DNA from: Candidatus Thorarchaeota archaeon
Lineage (GTDB): Archaea; Asgardarchaeota; Thorarchaeia; Thorarchaeales; Thorarchaeaceae
Direction: 5' to 3'
Assembly: GCA_030642465.1 (NCBI GenBank)
Contig: DAOWNS010000113.1
Span: 1 to 6,204, forward strand
Length of the DNA: 6,204 nt
This document shows positions 1 through 5,315 of this stretch, piece after piece. The notes under the pieces are model-generated. The model saw nothing but the letters and a program-made list of their open reading frames with translations. It was not told the DNA's origin and ran no database searches. Each line of letters opens with the position of its first letter. Within the stretch, counting starts at the first letter, position 1. The translations under genes and the position numbers were made by a program.

Positions 1-422
1 AGGGGAGAGAATCCCAGTGCTAGCATCACAGGGGGTAACATCGTGACTGGAGTAGCGCCGATGCCAACCAAGAACAGACCAAGACCAAGGCTGATGAACA
101 GGATTTGTAGGGGCCGGTTGCCTCCGCCAACAGTTTTGAAAAAAACAGTAATTCTTTGAAGTGCGCCGGTTTCTTGCATATACGTCATCATAAGTATCGA
201 AGTTGCCACCATCAAAGAAATTGGAAATGACTTCACCATTCCCGCAAGACTAGCTACTAGTGCAACTCCTACGTCTGTCTGAAATCCGAAAATGGCAATC
301 ACCAATGTCACAAGCCAAACAATCACGCCGGTAACATCCGCAGCTTTATGCAAGAAAACCAGCAATACAAAAGCGAGAATTATGGGGAACACTATCAAGA
401 TCACGCCGATGAGGGGATCCAT
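1..422 (-). CDS. LctP-family (L-lactate permease-like) transporter, N-terminal part, cut by the window edge
   Basis: Reading right to left from the ATG at 422-420, 140 codons stay open to the window edge. The family's usual length is about 550 residues, so only the first quarter is present. The product is very hydrophobic, with likely membrane segments near residues 5-24, 31-47, 51-62, 66-82 and 106-122. The pattern of an N-terminal hydrophobic pair, then a stretch of the type LQILFISLGLGLF (residues 105-117), then TPVTMLPPVMLALGF (124-138) matches the LctP/LldP family, where the same place reads FLEGAAGFGTPVAI followed by a LGF end. LctP proteins import lactate or glycolate with protons across the cytoplasmic membrane. 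Here the loop before TPV is about two residues shorter and lacks the family glutamate, so the substrate may differ. The start lies one base after the stop of the upstream SDR gene, and GAGAGG about 13 bases upstream is a weak ribosome site. The family call is fairly sure; the substrate is not. Confidence 0.72.
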   Translation of the reverse strand, partial: MDPLIGVILIVFPIILAFVLLVFLHKAADVTGVIVWLVTLVIAIFGFQTDVGVALVASLAGMVKSFPISLMVATSILMMTYMQETGALQRITVFFKTVGGGNRPLQILFISLGLGLFLVGIGATPVTMLPPVMLALGFSP

Positions 423-423
423 T

Positions 424-1422
424 TTACTTAGCCATCCTCTCTAGATAGTTATTCTCATAATACCAATCAATGGCTCTCTTGATACCTTCACGCATAGTGA
501 CCTGTGGCGCCCAACCGAGGAGATTCTTGGCCTTCTTATTGGAGTACCATCGATCCTCATCCATACTCTGAACTGATTGCATATGCCACAGAAATGTGGT
601 TCGCTTCCGATTCTTGATTGGACTCAAGAGTCCAATGCCAATCTTTGCGAGAGCAGTAGGTACTTTCAGCTTGGGAGGGGCCACACCAAGAATTTCTCCA
701 ATAAAAGCAAAGAACTCGTTATACGTAAGGGGTTCGTCGGGGCAAAGGATAATCGTGTTGTCCAGTGCTCGCTTTGACGACAATGCTTCGACGAAGCCAC
801 TAGCTATATCATCCACGTGGGTATACATTATGCGTTTCTCGCCGTCACCAGGAAGAACAGGTAACTCACGCTTATTTACTGCTTCAATAGCCTCAAACGC
901 TGTGTAGAGATCGCCCTCGCCGAGGACTCCAGTTGGCCGCAGGATTATATGATGCAGACCGGTATCCTTCGTAATCTCGCGAATTGCCTCCTCGGCCATT
1001 ATCTTGCTTTTTGAGTAATCAAACTGCGGGTTAAGCTCAGTGTCCTCATCACCTGGGGGGAATCTAACGGGGCCGATTGTTTCCGTAGAGGAACAGTAGA
1101 TGAACCGCTCAACTGAAGTCCCAACACAAGCGTTCATCAAATTCGTTGTCCCTTCAACGTTCACGCGGTATAGCAGCTTAACATCCTTGGGGTAGAAATC
1201 AAAATAGGCTGCGAAATGCACAACCGCGTCGCACCCCTGAACAGCTTTCTTCAATGACAGCTTGTCCAAGAGGTCACCCTCTACGAAGGTCACACCCGCC
1301 GGCAGCCCAGCGGTATTGCTGGTTTCTCTCACAAACGCGAGAACATCAACCTCTTTCTCAACCAGACGCGCCACGAACTTGCGACCGATGAACCCGGTTG
1401 CTCCCGTCACTAAGACTCTCAT
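424..1422 (-). CDS. Extended SDR NAD(P)-dependent epimerase/reductase
   Basis: The protein has 332 residues from the ATG at 1422-1420. The N-terminus is a Rossmann fold with the extended-SDR glycine motif GATGFIG at residues 7-13. The active-site residues follow in order: Ser pair in YCSST (about 111-112), then YSKSK with Tyr136 and Lys140 (YxxxK). After that come LRPTGVLGEGD (about 162-172) and YTHVDDIA (about 200-207), typical of the sugar-epimerase / dihydroflavonol-reductase / 3-beta-hydroxysteroid-dehydrogenase-like branch. Such enzymes oxidise, reduce or epimerise a hydroxyl or keto group with bound NAD(P) in the cytoplasm. The substrate cannot be told from sequence; a nucleotide sugar or a lipid/isoprenoid alcohol are both possible. 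An in-frame GTG at 1431 gives a 335-residue version, but that GTG lies inside the AGGTGG ribosome site, so the ATG is preferred. The gene sits between the sirtuin (86 bases upstream) and the LctP transporter (1 base downstream) and is probably co-transcribed with the latter. Confidence 0.9.
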   Translation of the reverse strand: MRVLVTGATGFIGRKFVARLVEKEVDVLAFVRETSNTAGLPAGVTFVEGDLLDKLSLKKAVQGCDAVVHFAAYFDFYPKDVKLLYRVNVEGTTNLMNACVGTSVERFIYCSSTETIGPVRFPPGDEDTELNPQFDYSKSKIMAEEAIREITKDTGLHHIILRPTGVLGEGDLYTAFEAIEAVNKRELPVLPGDGEKRIMYTHVDDIASGFVEALSSKRALDNTIILCPDEPLTYNEFFAFIGEILGVAPPKLKVPTALAKIGIGLLSPIKNRKRTTFLWHMQSVQSMDEDRWYSNKKAKNLLGWAPQVTMREGIKRAIDWYYENNYLERMAK

Positions 1423-1424
1423 TC

Positions 1425-1434
1425 CGGCCACCTT
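1425..1434 (-). promoter_or_regulatory. Ribosome binding site of the SDR gene (decides the start)
   Basis: On the minus strand the sequence AAAGGTGGCCGGA precedes the ATG at 1422. AGGTGG is complementary to the archaeal 16S rRNA 3' end and lies about 6 bases from this ATG. It also contains the alternative GTG start (1431), which would then have no ribosome site of its own. Confidence 0.7.
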
Positions 1435-1468
1435 TCATGAGCTTGTTTTGCCCCTCATTTAATTGTTC

Positions 1469-1478
1469 CTTATTATCG
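1469..1478 (-). promoter_or_regulatory. Possible TATA-like box upstream of the SDR gene
   Basis: In the 86-base gap after the sirtuin stop, the minus strand reads GATAATAAGG about 50 bases before the SDR start. Two other promoters in the window have their TATA-like box 50-52 bases from the ATG. There is no clear BRE beside it, so this could be chance AT-richness and the SDR gene could simply be read through from the sirtuin. Confidence 0.25.
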
Positions 1479-1508
1479 TGGGTAAGCACCTCACCAATGA
1501 ATTTGCTG

Positions 1509-2237
1509 TTAGAGCAGCGAGTCCAGAGCGAGTAAGGTTTCGCCCGAAGGGCCTTGAATGTGGTAGTCAACACTGCGAGTCAATCGTGATGGTTCCACGT
1601 TGAACTCGATCAAGGTTCCACCTCTCTGCTTGACCATGATTGGAAACATCGCTGCCGGTTGCACTACTCCAGAAGTTCCTATCACAAGACAAACAGTGGC
1701 TTTCTCCAACTCGGCGTATACACCTGCCATCACTTCTGAATCAAGACTCTCTCCAAACCACACAACATCGGGACGAAGCATTGAGCCACACTTGGGACAT
1801 TCCGGAATCCCCTCAGCAGGGGCACTAAGTCTGCCACGGTAGTCACATGATATACACTTCAGAGCCCAGAGGTTTCCGTGAACCTCAAGGACATTGCTAG
1901 ATCCAGCACGCCGATGAAGGCCATCTACATTTTGCGTGATTAATGATTTGAGGAGCCCAGTTTCCTCCCATTTGGCTAGAGTTAGGTGTCCGGGGTTTGG
2001 CTCGCACTCAGCAATTAACCCTTGCCTCCAAGTGTACCATTCCCAAACCAATTCGGGGTTGTTTGTAAACGCAGATAAAGTCGCCAACTCCATGGCATTG
2101 TAGCTTTTCCAGAGACCGTCTTCGCCTCTGAAAGTTGGCACATTGGATTCCTTGGACACACCTGCTCCTGTCATTGCTATTAGGTACTTGGCATTTGCAA
2201 CTAACTCTGCTGCTTCTCGGAGATCCTCTTCTGGCAT
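1509..2237 (-). CDS. Sir2-family NAD-dependent protein deacylase (class III-like sirtuin)
   Basis: The preferred product has 242 residues, close to the 245 of Archaeoglobus Sir2-Af1, which it resembles along its length. NAD-binding motifs are GAGVS (24-28), TFRG (35-38) and TQNVDGLH (101-108), followed by the catalytic His120 in VHGNL and GTS in the C-terminal half. A zinc module is visible as C128-x2-C131 and C147-x2-C150. Sirtuins remove acyl groups from lysine side chains, using NAD and releasing nicotinamide and O-acyl-ADP-ribose. Tyr68 and Arg71 form the YxxR pair that in SIRT5 and CobB binds succinyl/malonyl carboxylates, so desuccinylation or demalonylation as well as deacetylation is possible. 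The start is uncertain. The frame is open back to a TTG at 2354, but the first 39 residues do not look like the family and no good ribosome site precedes any candidate; the ATG at 2237 matches family length and may be nearly leaderless. The gene diverges from the HTH regulator and heads the minus-strand gene group. Confidence 0.93.
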   Translation of the reverse strand: MPEEDLREAAELVANAKYLIAMTGAGVSKESNVPTFRGEDGLWKSYNAMELATLSAFTNNPELVWEWYTWRQGLIAECEPNPGHLTLAKWEETGLLKSLITQNVDGLHRRAGSSNVLEVHGNLWALKCISCDYRGRLSAPAEGIPECPKCGSMLRPDVVWFGESLDSEVMAGVYAELEKATVCLVIGTSGVVQPAAMFPIMVKQRGGTLIEFNVEPSRLTRSVDYHIQGPSGETLLALDSLL

Positions 2238-2370
2238 ATCGTACACATAGATTCGTACGGCATAGACACCTCTTAAGGATGGCTCGTCTTGCTTGAAAAT
2301 CGCTTCTACGGTTCCAAACTGTAACATGCAATATTTGGCCCAAGAAAAATGCAATCTCCATCATGCTTAT

Positions 2371-2398
2371 TAGTGAATATTCTTCACAATAGTGAATA
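2371..2398. promoter_or_regulatory. Operator-like cluster of GTGAA/TTCAC half-sites in the divergent intergenic region
   Basis: TAGTGAATA occurs at 2371-2379 and again at 2390-2398, a 19-base period. Between them TTCAC (2383-2387) is the inverse of the GTGAA core (2373-2377 and 2392-2396), so the three half-sites alternate in orientation with 5- and 4-base spacers. A perfect palindrome GAATATTC (2375-2382) overlaps them. The cluster lies about 40-70 bases before the HTH regulator start and upstream of the divergent sirtuin, where an autoregulatory operator would be expected. The right-hand copy (GTGAATAAG) could also serve as the regulator's TATA region. Binding by the neighbouring regulator is inference. 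Confidence 0.5.
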
Positions 2399-2427
2399 AG
2401 GAATTCAGGAATAACGATTGTTTTCTA

Positions 2428-2432
2428 GAGGT
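2428..2432 (+). promoter_or_regulatory. Ribosome binding site of the HTH regulator (decides the start)
   Basis: GAGGT ends 7 bases before the ATG at 2440, good Shine-Dalgarno spacing. This favours the ATG over the in-frame GTG at 2392, which lies inside the repeated half-site and has no ribosome site. Confidence 0.7.
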
Positions 2433-2439
2433 CACAGCA

Positions 2440-2880
2440 ATGTCAAGCCCGAAACAGAAAAGCAAGAAACGAGGGAAGCGGAGGACATGGCTGATGCCCC
2501 AAGAAGTAGTGGTTTGGTACGTTCTTCCAGCAATCAGAAGAGAGCTAACTCGTGCTATGATCAAGAGGAAGAAGCCTCAGAAGCAGATTGCCAAGATGCT
2601 TGGTGTCACAGAACCAGCGATTACGCAGTACAAACTGAAGAAATCCAAGCGTTCCCGAGGTGATCAGGTTAACATTCCTGATGAGATTCTTTTGGATATC
2701 GATAAGGCCGCTGACGTGATTATCGAAGCTTATGAACAGAATGGCGACAAGAATATCTATGAGAAGATGACTCGAGAGGTAAACAATCTTATCCAAATTT
2801 TGAAGGACGCGGGAGTCATCTGCGACGTGCACCGTGAGCACTGTGAGGGTGTTCATGAGGGTTGTAAGGCCTGCAAGTAG
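2440..2880 (+). CDS. XRE-type HTH transcriptional regulator with Cys/His-rich C-terminus (COG2522-like)
   Basis: The protein has 146 residues. Residues 5-15 are strongly basic. Residues 20-32 read PQEVVVWYVLPAI, matching the start of archaeal COG2522 regulators (EIVVWYVLPAIR). A helix-turn-helix follows at about 46-64 (PQKQIAKMLGVTEPAITQY). The middle (about 80-125) is predicted helical. The tail holds Cys128, His131, His134, Cys135, His139, Cys142 and Cys145, a C-x6-C-x6-C-x2-C pattern suited to a metal ion or Fe-S cluster. It therefore probably binds DNA as a dimer in the cytoplasm and may sense metal or redox state; the sensing role is inference. It diverges from the sirtuin gene, with an operator-like half-site cluster just upstream, so autoregulation and control of the sirtuin group are plausible. 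A stem-loop with a T-run follows the stop, which suggests a monocistronic unit. Confidence 0.85.
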   Translation: MSSPKQKSKKRGKRRTWLMPQEVVVWYVLPAIRRELTRAMIKRKKPQKQIAKMLGVTEPAITQYKLKKSKRSRGDQVNIPDEILLDIDKAADVIIEAYEQNGDKNIYEKMTREVNNLIQILKDAGVICDVHREHCEGVHEGCKACK

Positions 2881-2915
2881 GGCAGCTGTCCTGCTTCAAA
2901 TGATTTGCACAAGAT

Positions 2916-2951
2916 GAATGAGGATAAGCGCGACACATTGCCCTCATTTTT
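2916..2951 (+). terminator. Stem-loop with T-run after the HTH regulator
   Basis: AATGAGG (2917-2923) pairs with CCTCATT (2942-2948), extended by a G-T pair, with an 18-base loop; five T follow at 2947-2951. It lies 36 bases after the regulator's stop and just before the next promoter, a sensible place for termination. The large loop makes it weak by bacterial standards, and archaeal termination depends mainly on the T-run. Confidence 0.45.
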
Positions 2952-2953
2952 CC

Positions 2954-2971
2954 CAGAAAGGCTTTATTCAC
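2954..2971 (+). promoter_or_regulatory. BRE/TATA-like promoter of the crotonase gene
   Basis: CAGAAAGG (2954-2961) resembles a purine-rich BRE and is followed by CTTTATTCAC, with a TATA-like TTTATT. It shares 14 of 18 bases with the segment at 5355-5372, which sits at nearly the same distance from the next gene's start (59 versus 60 bases). Transcription would be expected to begin near 2990, leaving a leader of about 20 bases that contains the ribosome site. Confidence 0.6.
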
Positions 2972-3002
2972 ATTAGGCTACTTGTTATTGTTCGACTAGT
3001 TC

Positions 3003-3007
3003 GGTGA
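3003..3007 (+). promoter_or_regulatory. Ribosome binding site of the crotonase gene (decides the start)
   Basis: GGTGA sits 5 bases before the ATG at 3013. The longer reading frame begins at the GTG inside this same motif (3004), so that start would lack its own ribosome site. Confidence 0.65.
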
Positions 3008-3012
3008 AACTC

Positions 3013-3747
3013 ATGGATGGAGAAATCAAGGTCACGCGTAAGGGGCCCGTGGCCACCCTAACAATCTCGCGGTCAGAGAAACTCAACTCTGTCACACGAG
3101 AGATGCTGATGGCCTTCGACGAGAAAATCAACCAGTTGACAAACGATCCAGGGATTATGGTTGTCATCTTCACTGGCGAGGGAAAGAAGGCGTTCTCAGC
3201 AGGCTTCGACTTGAAGACCGTGACGAGTTTGAAGGGTGATGAGCGAACGAGCTTTTTCAAACTCCTTGAAAGCACAATCCGATGCATCAAGGAAAACAGA
3301 AATTGCATAACTGTGGCTGCAATCAATGGCTATGCAATAGGTTTTGGAGCAATGATTGCTTCCGCTTGTGACTTTAGATTCTTCTCTGAGGGGGCTGCAT
3401 TTCAATTACCGGAGGTGCAACTTGCGATATTTCCCGGCGCGGGAGCCACAGCTAACTTAATGGATCTTGTAGGTCCCGCGAGAACAAAGGACATCCTTGT
3501 GACTGGAAGGCTGGTTTCAGCGGAGGAGGCACTGCAAATCGGACTTGCCAACAGAGTGGTCCCTCATGACGAGCTAATGTCTAAGGTTGAGGAGTTCGTG
3601 CAAGATATCATCAAAAAAGACAGGAAAATTGTTATGAGAACGGTTAATCTTGTTGACATGATGACGGGTCAAGATCATGCCGAGGCATCAGACCTTGAAA
3701 CCATGTACACGGAAGAATGGTTGAGAGAACTTGAAGAGAACGATTGA
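3013..3747 (+). CDS. Crotonase-fold enoyl-CoA hydratase/isomerase family protein
   Basis: The product has 244 residues, typical of the crotonase family (about 250-260). The oxyanion-hole segments are AFSAGFDL (60-67) and NGYAIGFGAMIASACDF (105-121); these bind the CoA thioester carbonyl. FQLPEVQLAIFPGAGA (130-145) follows, then the usual VLTGR-like stretch and the IGLANRVVP segment. Aligned by eye with rat mitochondrial enoyl-CoA hydratase, Glu164 is kept as Glu134, but Glu144 is replaced by Met114 (GGGCE versus GFGAM). A lone acid at the second site is the arrangement of delta3,delta2-enoyl-CoA isomerases, so an isomerase or another crotonase reaction (hydrolysis, lyase) is as likely as hydration. 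It acts on acyl-CoA in the cytoplasm. The gene has its own promoter and stands alone: its neighbours are a regulator and, 108 bases on, carbamate kinase. Confidence 0.88.
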   Translation: MDGEIKVTRKGPVATLTISRSEKLNSVTREMLMAFDEKINQLTNDPGIMVVIFTGEGKKAFSAGFDLKTVTSLKGDERTSFFKLLESTIRCIKENRNCITVAAINGYAIGFGAMIASACDFRFFSEGAAFQLPEVQLAIFPGAGATANLMDLVGPARTKDILVTGRLVSAEEALQIGLANRVVPHDELMSKVEEFVQDIIKKDRKIVMRTVNLVDMMTGQDHAEASDLETMYTEEWLRELEEND

Positions 3748-3770
3748 AGATCCAATTGCTTATTGATACC

Positions 3771-3781
3771 TTGTTGTTTTC
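3771..3781 (+). terminator. T-rich tract after the crotonase gene, possible archaeal terminator
   Basis: TTGTTGTTTTC lies about 25 bases after the crotonase stop, with no strong stem before it. T-rich tracts of this kind terminate archaeal RNA polymerase, but the tract is short and interrupted. Confidence 0.3.
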
Positions 3782-3800
3782 CGATTCTCTGAACAGCTCT

Positions 3801-3810
3801 CTTTTTTAGG
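3801..3810 (+). promoter_or_regulatory. Possible TATA-like box (or T-run terminator) before carbamate kinase
   Basis: CTTTTTTAGG lies about 54 bases before the carbamate kinase ATG, close to the 50-52 bases seen for the two clearer promoters in the window. No CAGAAAGG-type BRE is present. The six-T run could equally add to termination of the crotonase transcript. Confidence 0.3.
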
Positions 3811-3844
3811 AATCAAGTCTCAGATAGGACCTCTAGTCAGATAT

Positions 3845-3851
3845 AGGTGAT
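3845..3851 (+). promoter_or_regulatory. Ribosome binding site of carbamate kinase (decides the start)
   Basis: AGGTGAT, an excellent match to the archaeal anti-Shine-Dalgarno complement, ends 4 bases before the ATG at 3856. It includes the in-frame GTG at 3847 that would otherwise give a start three codons earlier. Confidence 0.75.
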
Positions 3852-3855
3852 TACA

Positions 3856-4830
3856 ATGGCTCGAAGCGCTGTAGTTGCGATTGGTGGAAATTCGCTGATA
3901 AAAGATAAGAAACATAGAACAGTTCCTGATCAGTATGCGGCAACGGTTGAAACCTGCAAGCATATCGCCGACATGATCCAAGAGGGTTGGAATGTCGTCA
4001 TCACATCAGGAAACGGACCCCAAGTAGGATTCATTCTCCGACGTTCAGAACTTGCGGCGCATGAACTTCATGAAGTGCCTTTGGACTCTTGTGGCGCAGA
4101 CACTCAAGGAGCCATTGGATACATGATACAGAAGGCGCTCTACAACGAGTTTCAGAAGAGAAATATGGACAGACACGCAGCCAGCTTGGTGACTCAAGTG
4201 CGCGTCGATCCTGAAGACCCCGCCTTCAAGAATCCCGCAAAACCCGTCGGTTCCTTCATGGATGAGAAGACAGCAAAGAAGCGGGAGCATGATGAGAATT
4301 GGAGCATCATGGAGGACTCAGGAAGAGGATGGAGAAGAGTGGTTCCTTCGCCAATTCCAATAGAGATCGTTGAGCTTCCAGCTATCCATGCGTTGCTCAA
4401 TGACAACGTTGTTGTCTATGCCGTGGGGGGAGGTGGGATTCCTGTTGTACAAAACGAAGATGGCGACCTAGAGGGTGTCGCAGCTGTTATCGACAAGGAT
4501 AGAGCATCAAGCCTTCTTGCTACGGGCTTAAGGTCGGATGTACTAATTATATCTACGTCCGTGGAAACGGTTTCTCTCAACTTTGGAAAAGAAAACGAGG
4601 AGCCAATCAACAAGATGGATCACATCCAAGCTCAGAGCTACATCGAAGAGGGGCATTTCGCTCCGGGCAGCATGCTACCAAAGGTGGAATCTTGCATTGA
4701 CTTCATCAAGAATGGCGGTGAGCTGGCTATAATCACAGACCCACCTAATATCACAAGAGCATTGAACGGAGAAACAGGCACTCGCATTGTGCGAGGATAT
4801 AATGTCCCGCCGGCCCCAGAACGCCGCTAG
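3856..4830 (+). CDS. arcC: Carbamate kinase
   Basis: The product has 324 residues; bacterial carbamate kinases have about 310. Family signatures appear in order: AIGGNSL (8-14), SGNGPQVG (51-58), DSCGADTQGAIGYMIQ (77-92), TQVRVDPEDPAFKNPAKPVGSF (113-134), GRGWRRVVPSP (156-166), GGGGIPVV (191-198), GVAAVIDKDRASSLLA (207-222), SLNFGK (240-245) and GHFAPGSMLPKVE (266-278). The enzyme reversibly transfers phosphate between carbamoyl phosphate and ADP, giving ATP plus carbamate, which decays to ammonia and CO2. In archaea the same fold can also run toward carbamoyl phosphate. No arginine deiminase or ornithine carbamoyltransferase gene lies beside it in this window, so the carbamoyl phosphate source is unknown. 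RidA follows 52 bases later without a recognisable promoter of its own, so the two are probably co-transcribed. Assignment of family is secure; direction in the cell is not. Confidence 0.95.
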   Translation: MARSAVVAIGGNSLIKDKKHRTVPDQYAATVETCKHIADMIQEGWNVVITSGNGPQVGFILRRSELAAHELHEVPLDSCGADTQGAIGYMIQKALYNEFQKRNMDRHAASLVTQVRVDPEDPAFKNPAKPVGSFMDEKTAKKREHDENWSIMEDSGRGWRRVVPSPIPIEIVELPAIHALLNDNVVVYAVGGGGIPVVQNEDGDLEGVAAVIDKDRASSLLATGLRSDVLIISTSVETVSLNFGKENEEPINKMDHIQAQSYIEEGHFAPGSMLPKVESCIDFIKNGGELAIITDPPNITRALNGETGTRIVRGYNVPPAPERR

Positions 4831-4846
4831 CACTTGACCGCCAGAT

Positions 4847-4864
4847 TAATGGGGAAACCCATTA
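4847..4864 (+). other. Perfect 7-bp hairpin with a GAAA tetraloop between carbamate kinase and ridA
   Basis: TAATGGG (4847-4853) and CCCATTA (4858-4864) are exact inverse complements around GAAA, a GNRA tetraloop closed by three G-C pairs. It ends 9 bases before the RidA ribosome site (GTGAT, 4874-4878). It could act as an RNA processing or stability element, a translational control element or a partial terminator. There is no long T-run after it (only TCGTTTA), so a strong terminator is unlikely. Confidence 0.55.
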
Positions 4865-4873
4865 TCGTTTAAC

Positions 4874-4878
4874 GTGAT
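4874..4878 (+). promoter_or_regulatory. Ribosome binding site of ridA (decides the start)
   Basis: GTGAT lies 4 bases before the ATG at 4883 and overlaps the in-frame GTG (4874) that would add three residues. The match is weaker than at carbamate kinase, because the preceding bases are AAC instead of AGG. Confidence 0.5.
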
Positions 4879-4882
4879 ACAA

Positions 4883-5263
4883 ATGACAAAAGAAGTCGTG
4901 TCAACAAAGAAGGCACCCAAAGCTGTTGGCCCTTACTCACAGGCCATCAAAGCCAAAGGCTTCCTTTTCTGCTCAGGGCAAATTCCAATGGTCCCCGAAA
5001 CAGGGGAGGTCCTCACGGGTTCTATAACTGAGCAAACTCATCAAGTGCTGAGCAACCTGAAAGCAGTAATCGAAGAAGCAGGGTCATCTCTCGACAATGT
5101 GGTGAAGGTTACCGTGTTCCTTCGCGATATGAATGACTTTGCTGAGATGAATACGGAATACGCCAAGTGGTTCTCAGGGATTCCTCCCGCCAGAGCCGCT
5201 GTTCAAGTATCAAGATTGCCAAAGGATGTCGCCATCGAAGCAGAGGCGATCGTACTTCTCTAG
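4883..5263 (+). CDS. ridA: RidA (YjgF/YER057c/UK114 family) enamine/imine deaminase
   Basis: The product has 126 residues, the normal length for RidA. Signatures are APKAVGPYSQAI (11-22), FCSGQIP (29-35), EQTHQVLSNLKAVIEEAG (50-67), VVKVTVFLRDMNDFAEMN (73-90), and the C-terminal PPARAAVQVSRLPKDVAIEAEAI (101-123). Arg104 is the substrate-carboxylate-binding arginine (Arg105 in E. coli RidA) and Glu119 matches the conserved acidic active-site residue. The protein forms a cytoplasmic trimer with active sites between subunits. It hydrolyses reactive 2-aminoacrylate and other enamine/imine intermediates to 2-keto acids plus ammonia, protecting PLP enzymes. It follows carbamate kinase by 52 bases with a hairpin between them. 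A link through ammonia and carbamate is reasonable but inferred; RidA genes also occur beside many unrelated amino-acid and pyrimidine-catabolism genes. Confidence 0.94.
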   Translation: MTKEVVSTKKAPKAVGPYSQAIKAKGFLFCSGQIPMVPETGEVLTGSITEQTHQVLSNLKAVIEEAGSSLDNVVKVTVFLRDMNDFAEMNTEYAKWFSGIPPARAAVQVSRLPKDVAIEAEAIVLL

Positions 5264-5315
5264 GTCGCGTTTCTAAGCTCCTCTGAATCAGGGTCGTTTC
5301 CTCAGCGGCTATGAT

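Noticed and set aside
577..907. Plus-strand reading frames opposite the SDR gene
   Set aside because: They are antisense to a gene with complete SDR motifs; composition and lack of motifs point to shadows.
1358..1573. 71-codon minus-strand reading frame spanning the sirtuin-SDR gap
   Set aside because: It overlaps both well-supported genes in another frame and has no recognisable motif.
2008..2364. 118-codon minus-strand reading frame
   Set aside because: It lies in another frame over the sirtuin N-terminal half and shows no family features; it is a shadow of that gene.
2392..2439. N-terminal extension of the HTH regulator from the GTG at 2392
   Set aside because: This GTG lies inside the repeated half-site and has no ribosome site, while the ATG at 2440 has GAGGT 7 bases upstream and the family homology starts after it.
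2545..2856. Minus-strand reading frame opposite the HTH regulator
   Set aside because: It is antisense to the regulator, whose motifs and ribosome site are clear.
2896..2906. Small palindrome CAAATGATTTG after the HTH regulator
   Set aside because: Only 5-base arms around one base in AT-rich sequence, with no second copy; likely chance.
2985..3405. Minus-strand reading frames opposite the crotonase gene
   Set aside because: They are antisense to intact crotonase motifs and have no ribosome site or family resemblance.
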